From the NCBI GenBank assembly GCA_949285535.1, contig CASDZP010000001.1, positions 62,001 through 126,000 on the forward strand: 64,000 bases of DNA, given 5' to 3'. The DNA is from an uncultured Alistipes sp. (GTDB lineage: Bacteria; Bacteroidota; Bacteroidia; Bacteroidales; Rikenellaceae). Position numbers and translations under genes: made by a program. Of this stretch, positions 24,382 through 33,123 are shown in pieces. Every line of letters begins with the position of its first letter. Position 1 is the stretch's first letter. The notes below the pieces were generated by a model. The model was not told the origin of the DNA and did no database searches. It saw only the letters and a list, made by a program, of their open reading frames with translations.

Positions 24382-25596
24382 TCACTCGACTCCTGCCGCA
24401 TCAAAAACAATCCGTTCTATCAGCTCCACCGCCTTACACATAGCCTCCACGGATACGAATTCATATTTACCGTGAAAGTTCTCGCCTCCCGCGAAAAGGT
24501 TCGGACACGGAAGCCCCATGAAAGAGAGTCTGGCACCGTCGGTACCACCTCTCACTGGTGTTATCAGCGGCTCGACACCTATTTTGCGCATCGCCTCGAC
24601 AGCCTGCTCTACTATATGGAAATTGTCTCCTTTGAGGACCTCTCCCATATTGTAATATTGGTCTTTGACCTCTGTCGTAACCTTCACTTCGTCATTGGCG
24701 ATTGACTCCGCCGTCTTTACGAATATCTCTTTTCGGCGTTCGAATGTCGCCCTGTCGTGATCCCTTATTATATAGTCTGCGTGTGCGAGTTCAACATTTC
24801 CGCCTATCTCCGTGAGGTGATAGAATCCCTCATACCCTTCGGTATTCTCGGGACGCTCGTCGGGCAACATCGAGTCGAAACGTGACAACAGACGTATGGC
24901 GTTATGCATCTTACCTTTGGCATATCCGGGGTGTACGTTTACCCCGTGAACGGTAATTCTCGCCGAAGCGGCGTTAAAGGTCTCATATTCGACCATACCC
25001 ATACGTCCGCCGTCCATTGTATAGGCGTAATCGGCTCCGAAAGCTGCCGTATCGAAGAAATCGACCCCGCGTCCTATCTCCTCGTCGGGAGTGAAAGCGA
25101 CACATATTTTGCCGTGAGGCTTACCTGATGTTATAATACGCTCAACGGCAGTCATTATCTCCGCCACACCCGCCTTGTCGTCGGCTCCGAGCAATGTCGT
25201 GCCGTCAGTGACGATAAGACGGCGTCCTTTATAAAGATTAAGCTCGGGAAAACGTTCGACAGAGAGTGTCGTATCCTCGTTCAGAGCAATGTCGCCGCCA
25301 TGATAATCGACAATACGCGGTTTTATGTTCTTTCCGCTCATGTCGCTCGAAGTGTCCACATGGGCGATAAAACCTATCGACGGAGTGTTTTCGGTGATAC
25401 CTACGGCATCGACGGTAGCCATAAGATAGCCGTACTCGTCAACCGTCACTTTATCGACCCCTATCGCTTTCAGCTCCGAGGCGAGCGTCTCCATGAACGG
25501 ACGCTGTGTCGGTGTCGAGGGGTATGTCTCGCTGTGAGGGTCGGACTGCGTGTCCGTCTTCACATACGACAAAAAACGTTCTATGACTTTTTCCAT
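24382..25596 (-). CDS. pepT: peptidase T (tripeptide aminopeptidase)
   Basis: PepT is a cytoplasmic zinc aminopeptidase that removes the N-terminal residue of tripeptides. From ATG 25596 (MEKVIERFLSYVKTDTQSDP) it has 404 residues. Zinc ligands and catalytic residues are visible in IGFIAHVDTSSD, LLGADDKAG, FTPDEEIGRG (the Glu-Glu pair) and PVRGGTDGARLSFMG, and VHPGYAKGKMHNA belongs to the dimerisation lid. The longer open frame upstream to 25656 lacks family similarity. It is monocistronic or read from the secG side; no clear promoter is seen. Confidence 0.95.
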   Translation of the reverse strand: MEKVIERFLSYVKTDTQSDPHSETYPSTPTQRPFMETLASELKAIGVDKVTVDEYGYLMATVDAVGITENTPSIGFIAHVDTSSDMSGKNIKPRIVDYHGGDIALNEDTTLSVERFPELNLYKGRRLIVTDGTTLLGADDKAGVAEIMTAVERIITSGKPHGKICVAFTPDEEIGRGVDFFDTAAFGADYAYTMDGGRMGMVEYETFNAASARITVHGVNVHPGYAKGKMHNAIRLLSRFDSMLPDERPENTEGYEGFYHLTEIGGNVELAHADYIIRDHDRATFERRKEIFVKTAESIANDEVKVTTEVKDQYYNMGEVLKGDNFHIVEQAVEAMRKIGVEPLITPVRGGTDGARLSFMGLPCPNLFAGGENFHGKYEFVSVEAMCKAVELIERIVFDAAGVE

Positions 25597-25715
25597 TGAA
25601 ATTGCACTTATCGTGAAACGACAAAAGGGGAGAATGACGGCGTTTGCCGCATCCACCCCGTTATGAGATTAGAGCGGCAACATGTACTTCGGTTACCGCG
25701 AAACTTGTCATATCG

Positions 25716-26057
25716 TTATTTTACGCTGTCGGCAGGAGTTGTTTCAACACCTGTAACGGGAACCTGAATTGTCTGGTTCAACGGAGCGTAAGTGTTCTGT
25801 ATATCCTCTTCGACAACAGACTTTGAGTTGGAACCCGTATTGGGAGTGGCTACGGTTGCAAGAAGAGTGAGAAGAACTATCACTATTGCCGAGCCCCATG
25901 TGAAACGTTCGAGGAAGTCGGTTGTCTGACGCACACCCATCACTTGGTTAGACGCGCCGAAATTGGCAGCCATACCGCTTTTGGGGTGCTGAGCCAATAC
26001 AGCAAGAATCAAAAGGATACTTGCAATGATAATCAGAATGATCAGAAAAGTGTACAT
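25716..26057 (-). CDS. secG: preprotein translocase subunit SecG
   Basis: SecG is the small accessory subunit of the SecYEG channel. The 113-residue protein has two membrane helices (residues 3-22 and about 55-72) separated by the conserved cytoplasmic loop HPKSGMAANFGASNQVMG. The C-terminal tail of about 40 residues is longer than in Proteobacteria, as usual for Bacteroidota. It follows the TPR gene by one base and ends the sigma-54 activator-lptE-TPR-secG operon. Confidence 0.93.
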   Translation of the reverse strand: MYTFLIILIIIASILLILAVLAQHPKSGMAANFGASNQVMGVRQTTDFLERFTWGSAIVIVLLTLLATVATPNTGSNSKSVVEEDIQNTYAPLNQTIQVPVTGVETTPADSVK

Positions 26058-26058
26058 T

Positions 26059-26910
26059 TCAATTATTATTTATCTGTTTGAGACATTCCGTCTCGTCTAT
26101 TATTGTTTCAGTGTCTTCAATAGCTTCGGGTTCGATAACTCCGCATAAAAACTCCAGAGGTTCATCAACTTCGATACCGCCGTAATGTTTGACTTCGATT
26201 TCGTCGATGTCTTTGGAACTGATACCGTCAACGGATTTCACCCCGTCGAGTTTATTTATGCTGTCGAATTTTATGCCTTCGTTCCGATAGGCGTCATCGC
26301 TCACATGGGGCATGTCCGCCATGACGCACTGACCCTCCAGCTCGGCAATCCGAGATGCAAAGTAAGCACTTTTTTTCGGATATTTCAAACATAATTTTCG
26401 ATAAAGCTCGACAGCCTCCTCTCTGAGGCCCTGTTTTGCGTAAATATCGGCGAGCGCCTCGGATATAAACGTACCCTTGAAATGTTCGGACGACGAGGTG
26501 TCCGCCTCGGGATGTTCACGGTCGTCGGGACGTATCGCGCCGACCTTTTTATCCATAAAGCGTTTCAGAATCTCGCTTTGATTAAGAGGCGCATCTTTTC
26601 TCTCCCGAGTCGTCTCCTTATCGCTTATTATATCGACATCGACGGCGGGAACGGCATAATTGCGTGCCTTGACGTATGGTCTCTCCGAAGATATTATGTC
26701 ATGATAGCTGTCCGAATGAAGCGAAGTGGCGAGGCGTCGTCTCATTTTAAGCTCCTTGTCCCTGTCTCCCGAACAGATATAGTAACGGAGTTTCAACACA
26801 TCTGCAAGCGCAAACCACGGATACTCGTCCGACAGACGGACAAGCTCCTCGAAGTAAGGCTCGACGCTGTTGCGTCCCGACAGTATGTTAACAAAAACCT
26901 CCGGCTTCAT
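26059..26910 (-). CDS. tetratricopeptide-repeat protein of the lptE-secG operon
   Basis: A 283-residue protein without a signal peptide. The N-terminus (MKPEVFVNILSGRNSV) is followed by a helical segment, a polar linker at about 85-140, and a TPR-like helical pair (ISEALADIYAKQGLREEAVELYRKL... at about 150-185). The C-terminus is acidic and low-complexity. Bacteroidota genomes commonly carry such a gene between lptE and secG; its role is unknown. It lies five bases after lptE and one base before secG, so it is cotranscribed. A cytoplasmic scaffold or assembly role is only a guess. Confidence 0.7.
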   Translation of the reverse strand: MKPEVFVNILSGRNSVEPYFEELVRLSDEYPWFALADVLKLRYYICSGDRDKELKMRRRLATSLHSDSYHDIISSERPYVKARNYAVPAVDVDIISDKETTRERKDAPLNQSEILKRFMDKKVGAIRPDDREHPEADTSSSEHFKGTFISEALADIYAKQGLREEAVELYRKLCLKYPKKSAYFASRIAELEGQCVMADMPHVSDDAYRNEGIKFDSINKLDGVKSVDGISSKDIDEIEVKHYGGIEVDEPLEFLCGVIEPEAIEDTETIIDETECLKQINNN

Positions 26911-26915
26911 TCTTT

Positions 26916-27431
26916 CTACCAGTTGGATACGGCGGCGTTAAATATGTCTTCAGACAATTTCTCCACTATCTGCGGCAAGAGCGTAGGCTCGACCTCCTGC
27001 ATGAGTTTCATGGCGTCATAATCCTCGTATGCCGTGAATGTACGGTCAAAATTATATTCGGGCTGTACGCTGTTGGTGAAACGCACCCTCACCGTAACGG
27101 TAAGTCGGTTCTGCGTGGCATACTCGTCACCCGATACCGATATGGGCACAGACACATAGTTGGTTATCTCGCCCTCGAAAGCGAGGTCGCCATCCTCCCT
27201 GACCATCATGAGCTGACCCAGACCGCGTGAGAACTGATCCTGCAAACCCTGTGTAAGCAACGTCGCGAGCGTAGGTGTAACCATCGAGGCAACGTTCTCG
27301 AACTGCGCCACACTGACGGTCTTGACCTGCGGGTCAACCGACGCGCCCGTGAAAGAGTAACTTATCTTGCAGCCGGCAAACGCCACAACGGCAACCGACA
27401 TCGCTATCGCTATTATCTTCTTCTTTATCAT
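26916..27431 (-). CDS. lptE: LptE-like lipoprotein
   Basis: A 171-residue outer-membrane lipoprotein predicted to work with LptD in inserting lipopolysaccharide. The signal peptide ends at the lipobox VAFAGC (Cys20). The Bacteroidota LptE signature is recognisable: YSFTGASVDPQVKTVSVAQF, a central helix (LLTQGLQDQFSRGLG), and a beta sheet with GEITNYVSVPISVSG. The start overlaps the stop of the preceding regulator gene by one base (TAATG). lptB lies elsewhere in the window (53.2 kb). No lptD is present here. Confidence 0.88.
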   Translation of the reverse strand: MIKKKIIAIAMSVAVVAFAGCKISYSFTGASVDPQVKTVSVAQFENVASMVTPTLATLLTQGLQDQFSRGLGQLMMVREDGDLAFEGEITNYVSVPISVSGDEYATQNRLTVTVRVRFTNSVQPEYNFDRTFTAYEDYDAMKLMQEVEPTLLPQIVEKLSEDIFNAAVSNW

Positions 27432-28648
27432 TATTCTATTCCCAAATCTTTCATTCGTCTGTAAAGCGTTCTTTCAGAGATAAAAAGCTCTTTGGCGGCA
27501 TCCTTGCGTCGTCCGCCGTGTTTCTTGAGCGCCCTTATTATCTCCTCTCTGCGCGCCTGTTCTTTTGTCATCTCCTCGTGATGACCCTCCGTTATCTCTT
27601 CCGCCGCGTCGAAATCGCCTCCGTCATAGTGTCCCGTAACCATAGGCAGCGAGGCGGTGGGATGCGAGGCGGGAAGCGAGGGCAACACATCGACACTTCC
27701 GTAACGGGTCGTGTCGCCGCCGAGTCTCGACACCATCGATTTCAGCTCGGCTATGTCGTTACGCATGTCGAACAGCACTTTGTAAAGTATCTCACGTTCG
27801 GTATCGTAACCGCCCGACGAAGCGCCTCTGCCTGAGAATGACGCTTCCAGCGTCACGCTCGACGAAGGTGTTTCGGGAAGGTATCGCCTAAGGGTCGCCG
27901 CGTCTATGTTGCGGCTCTGCTCTATCACGGAAATCTGTTCGGCGACATTTTTGAGCTGTCTGATGTTACCCGGCCATGAGTATGAAGACAACACCGCTCT
28001 GGCGTCAGGTTCGAGCATGACAGGCGGCATACTGTACTGCTGCGCTATGTCAGTGGCGAACTTTCTGAACAGCACGGGGATGTCACCGGGGCGTTCCCTG
28101 AGCGCGGGAACACTTATAGGCACCGTGGCGAGACGATAGAAAAGGTCCTCTCTGAAGCGGCCGCTCTCTATCGCCTTGTGCATATCGACATTAGTGGCGG
28201 CAACCACCCTAACATCGGTTTTCTGCACCTTTGAAGAGCCTACCTTGATAAACTCTCCCGACTGCAACACCCTCAAAAGTCTCACTTGCGTGGTCTGCGG
28301 AAGCTCCGCCACCTCATCGAGGAATATCGTTCCTCCCGAAGCCATTTCGAAATAACCCTTACGGCTCTCCGTGGCACCCGTAAAGGCGCCTTTCTCGTGT
28401 CCGAAAAGCTCGGAGTCTATTGTTCCGTCGGGAATGGCTCCGCAGTTGACCGCTATATAGTTTGCGTGCTTGCGTGGAGAAAAAGCGTGTATTATCTGGG
28501 GGAAAAACTCCTTGCCGACACCGCTCTCACCCGTTATAAGAACGGACAAATCGGTGGGCGCCACTCTTAACGCCACCTCCAACGCCCTGTCTAGCAGTTC
28601 GCTTCCGCCTATGATTCCGAATCTCTGTTTTACAGATTGAATATCCAT
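27431..28648 (-). CDS. sigma-54-dependent transcriptional activator
   Basis: A 405-residue AAA+ activator that remodels sigma-54 RNA polymerase. The Walker A motif GESGVGKE lies near residue 40, the sigma-54 contact loop GAFTGA near residue 87, Walker B in GGTIFLDEVAEL, and the arginine finger in GRFREDLFYRL. A variable linker contains SGRGASSGG, and a Fis-type helix-turn-helix ends the protein (GRRKDAAKELFISERTLYRRM). There is no receiver or PAS domain, so activity is probably controlled by another protein or by expression level. It heads the lptE-TPR-secG operon. Many Bacteroidota place this gene before lptE. Confidence 0.9.
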   Translation of the reverse strand: MDIQSVKQRFGIIGGSELLDRALEVALRVAPTDLSVLITGESGVGKEFFPQIIHAFSPRKHANYIAVNCGAIPDGTIDSELFGHEKGAFTGATESRKGYFEMASGGTIFLDEVAELPQTTQVRLLRVLQSGEFIKVGSSKVQKTDVRVVAATNVDMHKAIESGRFREDLFYRLATVPISVPALRERPGDIPVLFRKFATDIAQQYSMPPVMLEPDARAVLSSYSWPGNIRQLKNVAEQISVIEQSRNIDAATLRRYLPETPSSSVTLEASFSGRGASSGGYDTEREILYKVLFDMRNDIAELKSMVSRLGGDTTRYGSVDVLPSLPASHPTASLPMVTGHYDGGDFDAAEEITEGHHEEMTKEQARREEIIRALKKHGGRRKDAAKELFISERTLYRRMKDLGIE

Positions 28649-28702
28649 ATATTAAGGTAATATGGTGTAAAGATAATACAAAAAATCGAGAAACGCCCTC
28701 TC

Positions 28703-30001
28703 TTACTCCTCCTCTTTTTTCACACTCAACACCGCCACTTTACGTGTCGAGTCGTCCACCTTGTAGAGGTCAGAGAAACGCAATCCCACGCACCATACAA
28801 TGGTATCGCCGCTGGTCACAACGCATACGTTACGCTTTTCGTCGAGCGACAGTTTGGCGTCCACCATTATGTCACTGAGTTTTTTCGACCCTTTCATGCC
28901 GAACGGAATCATCCTGTCTCCGTTTTCGACACGGCGCAACGCCAATGTTGTGATGTCGAGTTTGTCGGCGTCGGCATATACGACACCTTCGGGCGGACGC
29001 AAATCGGTTATTCTGGCTCTATCTACGATTGTCACGGCGATATGCGGCAAACCTTTCTCTATCTTGCCGTCACCCATTATAAGACGACCTCTGTCGAGCA
29101 GTATCGTGCTTTCCGCGCCGAAGAAACGACGTCCGCTCTTACCCTCACGATAACACTCCGCCATGTCGGAGCAGATACCCGAACTGAAACCCGAAGAGCC
29201 GAGAAGCTCATAGAGTAACAAATCCAACGGTATTCCGCCGCTCAGACTGTCCATATCCAACATCCTGACATCGTTATCCTCGATAAAAGCACGTTCTTCA
29301 AGCGCCACGAACGAATCGAGAAGACGACGGCTCTCGGAGAGATTGGTCATGTTTTCAATCATTCTATCGGCAAAAGAGGGCGAAAGCTCATTGAATAACG
29401 GTATAAGGTGATGTCTTATTCTGTTACGCAGATATTTGTCGCTCAGGTTTGTAGAATCGACCCTGTAAGGTATTTTGAGCAATCCAGCATAGCGTTCTAT
29501 TCTCTCGCGCGATGCGAACATGAGCGGACGCACCACCGAGCGTGTCTTTACGGGTATGCCGCAAAGACCTCTGAGCCCCGTTCCCCTTATCAGGTTTATA
29601 AAAAATGTCTCTATGGTGTCGTCTCTGTTGTGGGCGACAGCCACATGGGCGCACTCCTCCTTTTCCGCCAGACGCTCGAACCACTCGTAACGCAAGCGTC
29701 GCGCCGCTATCTGTATCGACTCACCCGCCATTTGCGCCTCGTGAGCCGTATTGAAACGTTTGACATAGAGTCGCACTCCGTTGTTCTCCGCCCAACGACG
29801 TACAAGCTCCTCATCGCCGTCCGACTCCTCGCCCCTGAGCCCGAAGTTGCAATGCGCCATAACGAAAGGCACTCTGGTACGCAACAGAAGCGTGGCGAGC
29901 GTCATCGAATCGACACCGCCGCTAACGCCGAGCAACAGTTTTTCTCCTTGGCTCCAAAGGGCATGTTTTGCCATAAAGGCGATGAACTCTCTCTCCAGCA
30001 T
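28703..30001 (-). CDS. tilS: tRNA(Ile)-lysidine synthase
   Basis: TilS attaches lysine to C34 of the CAU-anticodon isoleucine tRNA so that it reads AUA codons. The 432-residue protein has the PP-loop motif SGGVDSM at about residues 27-33, HCNFGLRGEESDGDE, IQIAARRLRY, and VAHNRDDTIETFFINLIRGTGLRGL. The C-terminal TilS domain ends with SKKLSDIMVDAKLSLDEKR and VWCVGLRFSD. It is four bases from murB and likely in the same unit. Length and motifs are complete. Confidence 0.94.
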   Translation of the reverse strand: MLEREFIAFMAKHALWSQGEKLLLGVSGGVDSMTLATLLLRTRVPFVMAHCNFGLRGEESDGDEELVRRWAENNGVRLYVKRFNTAHEAQMAGESIQIAARRLRYEWFERLAEKEECAHVAVAHNRDDTIETFFINLIRGTGLRGLCGIPVKTRSVVRPLMFASRERIERYAGLLKIPYRVDSTNLSDKYLRNRIRHHLIPLFNELSPSFADRMIENMTNLSESRRLLDSFVALEERAFIEDNDVRMLDMDSLSGGIPLDLLLYELLGSSGFSSGICSDMAECYREGKSGRRFFGAESTILLDRGRLIMGDGKIEKGLPHIAVTIVDRARITDLRPPEGVVYADADKLDITTLALRRVENGDRMIPFGMKGSKKLSDIMVDAKLSLDEKRNVCVVTSGDTIVWCVGLRFSDLYKVDDSTRKVAVLSVKKEEE

Positions 30002-30005
30002 CTCT

Positions 30006-31004
30006 TTATAATATTATTATTTCGGGCGACAATTCGACCCCGAATTTCTCTTTCACGTCGGCAACGATTCTCTTGGAGAGTTCCAGCACTTCTCCACCCG
30101 TTGCGGAACCATAGTTGACAAGCACGAGCGCCTGACGCGGATATACTCCCGCATCGCCCTGACGGAATCCTTTCCACCCCGCCTTGTCTATAAGCCAGCC
30201 GGCAGGTATCTTTACCCCGTCACCCACGTCATATCTCGGCATTTCCGGATAGCGTTCACTCAACTTGTCAGCGACACTCTTATCCACAATAGGATTTTTG
30301 AAGAAACTTCCGCCACTGCCCGTCTCTTTCGGGTCTGGCAGTTTCTCCGCGCGCACCTTAACAACAGTCTCGCGTACGCTCATGGCATCGATGTCTCCTT
30401 GCGACGACACACGCTCTTTCAGATTGGCATATCCGAGATTGGGAACAAAACGACGGCTCAGACGATAAACGACAGCCACAACAATAAGCCCCGTACGACT
30501 TTTGAACACGCTGTTGCGATAACCGAACCGACACTCTTCCCGACTCATCGAGAAAAGTTTGTCTTCGACTGGGTCATAGACCTCTACCTTCTCGATAAAA
30601 TCTTTCGCCTCCGCTCCGTACGCGCCTATATTCTGAACGGCTGAGGCGCCTACGGTACCGGGAATTGCGGAGAGGTTTTCGAGACCGTACATGCCTTTCT
30701 CAATACAATAGAGGACGAAATCATCCCACACTACACCTGCCTCCGCACGGACAAGAAAACTTTCATCATCGGAGCCGACAATTTCAATATCTGACGATGT
30801 CGGATGCAACAGAGTACCGTGATAATCGCCGCTGAACAGTATATTGCTGCCTCCGCCTATCATGTAATAGCCTTCAGAGGCGGGATGTTCGGCAAAATAG
30901 GCTCTCAACTCCTCCACGGTGGAATATTCGACAAGCGTATCGGCTGTTGCGCTCACGCCGAAAGTGGTGTATTGTTTCAGCTGTGTGTCTCTATGAATCT
31001 TCAT
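30006..31004 (-). CDS. murB: UDP-N-acetylenolpyruvoylglucosamine reductase
   Basis: MurB is the FAD enzyme that reduces UDP-GlcNAc-enolpyruvate to UDP-MurNAc for peptidoglycan. The 332-residue protein is a type I MurB. It has the FAD-binding stretch MIGGGSNILFSGDYHG, GLENLSAIPGTVGASAVQNIGAYG, the catalytic region CRFGYRNSVFK (conserved Tyr), GSGGSFFKNPIV with the active serine, and the GEVLELSKRIVADVKEKFGV tail. It is read first of the murB-tilS pair, with a minus-strand -7 box upstream. Confidence 0.95.
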   Translation of the reverse strand: MKIHRDTQLKQYTTFGVSATADTLVEYSTVEELRAYFAEHPASEGYYMIGGGSNILFSGDYHGTLLHPTSSDIEIVGSDDESFLVRAEAGVVWDDFVLYCIEKGMYGLENLSAIPGTVGASAVQNIGAYGAEAKDFIEKVEVYDPVEDKLFSMSREECRFGYRNSVFKSRTGLIVVAVVYRLSRRFVPNLGYANLKERVSSQGDIDAMSVRETVVKVRAEKLPDPKETGSGGSFFKNPIVDKSVADKLSERYPEMPRYDVGDGVKIPAGWLIDKAGWKGFRQGDAGVYPRQALVLVNYGSATGGEVLELSKRIVADVKEKFGVELSPEIIIL

Positions 31005-31138
31005 TTCAAAACGTAATTTCAGGCTCGCGTCACAATTAACGGAAACTCGGTTTCATCACGTTCATGACGCGACAAAGATTTTATTATCCCGTAAAGAAAG
31101 AAAAACTCTCTTTCAAGGTCTCAAAACTTCGCTTTGCG

Positions 31139-31146
31139 CAAAGATA
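31139..31146 (-). promoter_or_regulatory. candidate -7 box for murB-tilS
   Basis: Minus-strand TATCTTTG lies about 135 bases upstream of murB, in the divergent region shared with the DUF4301 gene. A plus-strand TATCTTTA nearby may serve the opposite direction. Confidence 0.4.
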
Positions 31147-31199
31147 ATCGAAATAATTTTTATATCTTTACAGAAAAGACAACAAATTTGAATAGCGAT

Positions 31200-32663
31200 A
31201 TGTTTTCAGAACAAGACCTGCTTCAAATGAAGCATAAGGGCATCGACAAAGAGGTTGCCCTCAAACAGATAGAGAATTTCAGAAACGGCTTTCCATTTTT
31301 GAGCATCGTCCGTCCTGTCTGCATAGGCGACGGACTTGAAAGCTTGCCCGAATCACGCTCAAAAGAGCTGGCGGAACGCTACGACCGTCTGTCGGCGGGC
31401 AAAAAAATAGTGAAATTTGTTCCCGCCAGCGGCGCCGCTACCCGTATGTTCAAGGATTTGTACGAGTATCTCGACGGCAAAGAGTCGGCAGCCGCTGAAA
31501 AGGTATGCTCAAACATCGACAAATTCGCCTTTTACGAACGTTTGAAAGAGGTTGTTCCCGACATGAGCGACAAAAAGGCTCTTGTAGAGGGCATCATAGG
31601 AGACAAAGGACTCGGCTACGGCTCTCTGCCCAAAGGGTTGCTGCTGTTTCACCGTTACGACGACAGCTCCGCCACTCCTTTCGAGGAACATCTGGTCGAA
31701 GGAGCGATTTACGCCTCAAGCGAAGGTGTATCACGCATCCATTTCACGGTATCACCCGAACATAAAGAGAAATTTGAGGAGCTGGCTCGCAAAGTATTGC
31801 CCGAATATGAAAAAAGGTACGGCATAAAATACGAAATCAGCTATTCCGAGCAGAAACCATCGACAGACACAATAGCCGTAAACGAGGACTTCACCCCGTT
31901 CCGTAACAGTGACGGTTCGTTGCTGTTCAGACCCGCCGGACACGGCGCATTGCTTGCCAATCTTGACGACATCGACGCCGACATCGTCTTTATCAAGACC
32001 ATAGACAACGTCACTCACCGTTCGCACATGGGCGACACCGTCACCTACAAAAAAGCTCTCGCCGCCATTCTCCTCGACGCACAAAGCGAGATATTCGCGT
32101 TGCTCGACAGATTTGAAAAAGGAACAGACGCAACACTCATTGCCGAAGCCGAAGAGTTACTGACCAAGAAATTTGCAGTCACCCTTCCCGACGCTTACGG
32201 CACCATGTCACCCGAAAAGAAAGCTGAGTATCTGAAAGGGAAACTCGACCGACCCATCAGGGTATGCGGCATGGTACGCAACGAAGGTGAACCGGGAGGC
32301 GGTCCGTTCTTCGCTCGCAATGCTGACGGTTCGGTCTCTTTGCAGATAGCGGAATCGTCACAGATTGCCCCCGAAGACAAACATCTGATGCAGCAATCCA
32401 CCCACTTCAACCCTGTGGATTTGGTTTGCGGTCTCAAAAATCACAAGTCGCAGAAGTTCGAGCTTAAAAACTTCATCGACCACTCAACAGGTTTCATCTC
32501 AAAGAAATCCAAAGACGGCAAAGACCTCCTCGCCCAAGAGCTCCCCGGCCTCTGGAACGGCTCCATGTCCGACTGGAACACTCTTTTCGTAGAGGTACCG
32601 ATAACCACATTTAACCCTGTCAAGGTTGTCGCTGACCTGCTAAGACCCGCACATCTCGCATAA
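31200..32663 (+). CDS. DUF4301 family protein
   Basis: A 487-residue cytoplasmic protein of the DUF4301 family, widespread in Bacteroidota and without an established function. Recognisable blocks are FVPASGAATRMFKDLYEYL (near 70-90, reminiscent of nucleotidyltransferase sugar-nucleotide binding), FRPAGHGALLANLDDIDADI, CGMVRNEGEPGGGPFF and WNTLFVEVPITTFNPVK. ATG 31200 (MFSEQDLLQMKHKGI) is the conserved start; the upstream ATG at 31134 lies inside the promoter region. The last 24 codons are mirrored downstream in inverted duplication copy C. Confidence 0.85.
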   Translation: MFSEQDLLQMKHKGIDKEVALKQIENFRNGFPFLSIVRPVCIGDGLESLPESRSKELAERYDRLSAGKKIVKFVPASGAATRMFKDLYEYLDGKESAAAEKVCSNIDKFAFYERLKEVVPDMSDKKALVEGIIGDKGLGYGSLPKGLLLFHRYDDSSATPFEEHLVEGAIYASSEGVSRIHFTVSPEHKEKFEELARKVLPEYEKRYGIKYEISYSEQKPSTDTIAVNEDFTPFRNSDGSLLFRPAGHGALLANLDDIDADIVFIKTIDNVTHRSHMGDTVTYKKALAAILLDAQSEIFALLDRFEKGTDATLIAEAEELLTKKFAVTLPDAYGTMSPEKKAEYLKGKLDRPIRVCGMVRNEGEPGGGPFFARNADGSVSLQIAESSQIAPEDKHLMQQSTHFNPVDLVCGLKNHKSQKFELKNFIDHSTGFISKKSKDGKDLLAQELPGLWNGSMSDWNTLFVEVPITTFNPVKVVADLLRPAHLA

Positions 32664-32819
32664 AACGGTTAAGTTCAACAATAAAAAGAGACGTAAACGG
32701 TAATTTTACCATTTACGTCTCTTTTTATTGTTGAACTTAACCGTTTTATGCGAGATATGTGGGTCTTGACAGGTCAACTACAACCTTGACAGGATTGAAT
32801 GCGGTTATCGGCACCTCTA
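32590..32819. repeat. inverted duplication of the DUF4301 gene 3' end, copy C
   Basis: Arms of exactly 114 bases (32590-32703 and 32706-32819) pair across a 2-base loop without any gap. The 40 bases after the stop codon differ at one position. The 74 coding bases differ at ten positions. The mirrored copy still translates without stops: EVPITAFNPVKVVVDLS against EVPITTFNPVKVVADLL, with five amino-acid changes and four silent codons. The centre (ACGTAAA...TTTACGT with flanking A and T runs) is a terminator. Confidence 0.95.
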
Positions 32820-32961
32820 AAAAGTCTCCGACGGGTCTCCCGACGGGCGCCTTCCGCGGGAGTTACTTTGTCACTCGACAAAGTAACCAAAACGAGGGGG
32901 CACAGCCCCTTTTGTCCATATCATATTCAGTTGGCTCATTATCTTTCAGGAAGTCGGCATC
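32820..32961 (-). repeat. dispersed module, copy C
   Basis: It starts at the AAAAAG/GTCTCCGACGGG junction, with two GTCTCC(C)GACGGG units and CCGCGGGA, then the 100-bp core (32862-32961). The hairpin GTTACTTTGTC-ACTC-GACAAAGTAAC is intact, and the second hairpin is GGGGC-ACA-GCCCC-TTTT. The minus strand reads DADFLKDNEPTEYDMDKRG, and in this copy a stop (TAA) directly precedes that stretch. From 32962 to 33123 the sequence is AT-rich and holds only the approach to the Crp/Fnr gene. Confidence 0.9.
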
Positions 32962-33123
32962 TTAAATGAGTATTACCGAACAATCATTCGTCGGATTTTC
33001 AAGATATTGCATAATATTTTTTATTTTATTCTGTTTCATATTTATGAAAGACATCAAAAATTAGATGTATATTTCTCTGCCAAAGGTTTGGATTAGGTTA
33101 GGTTATATAAATAAATATTTAAC

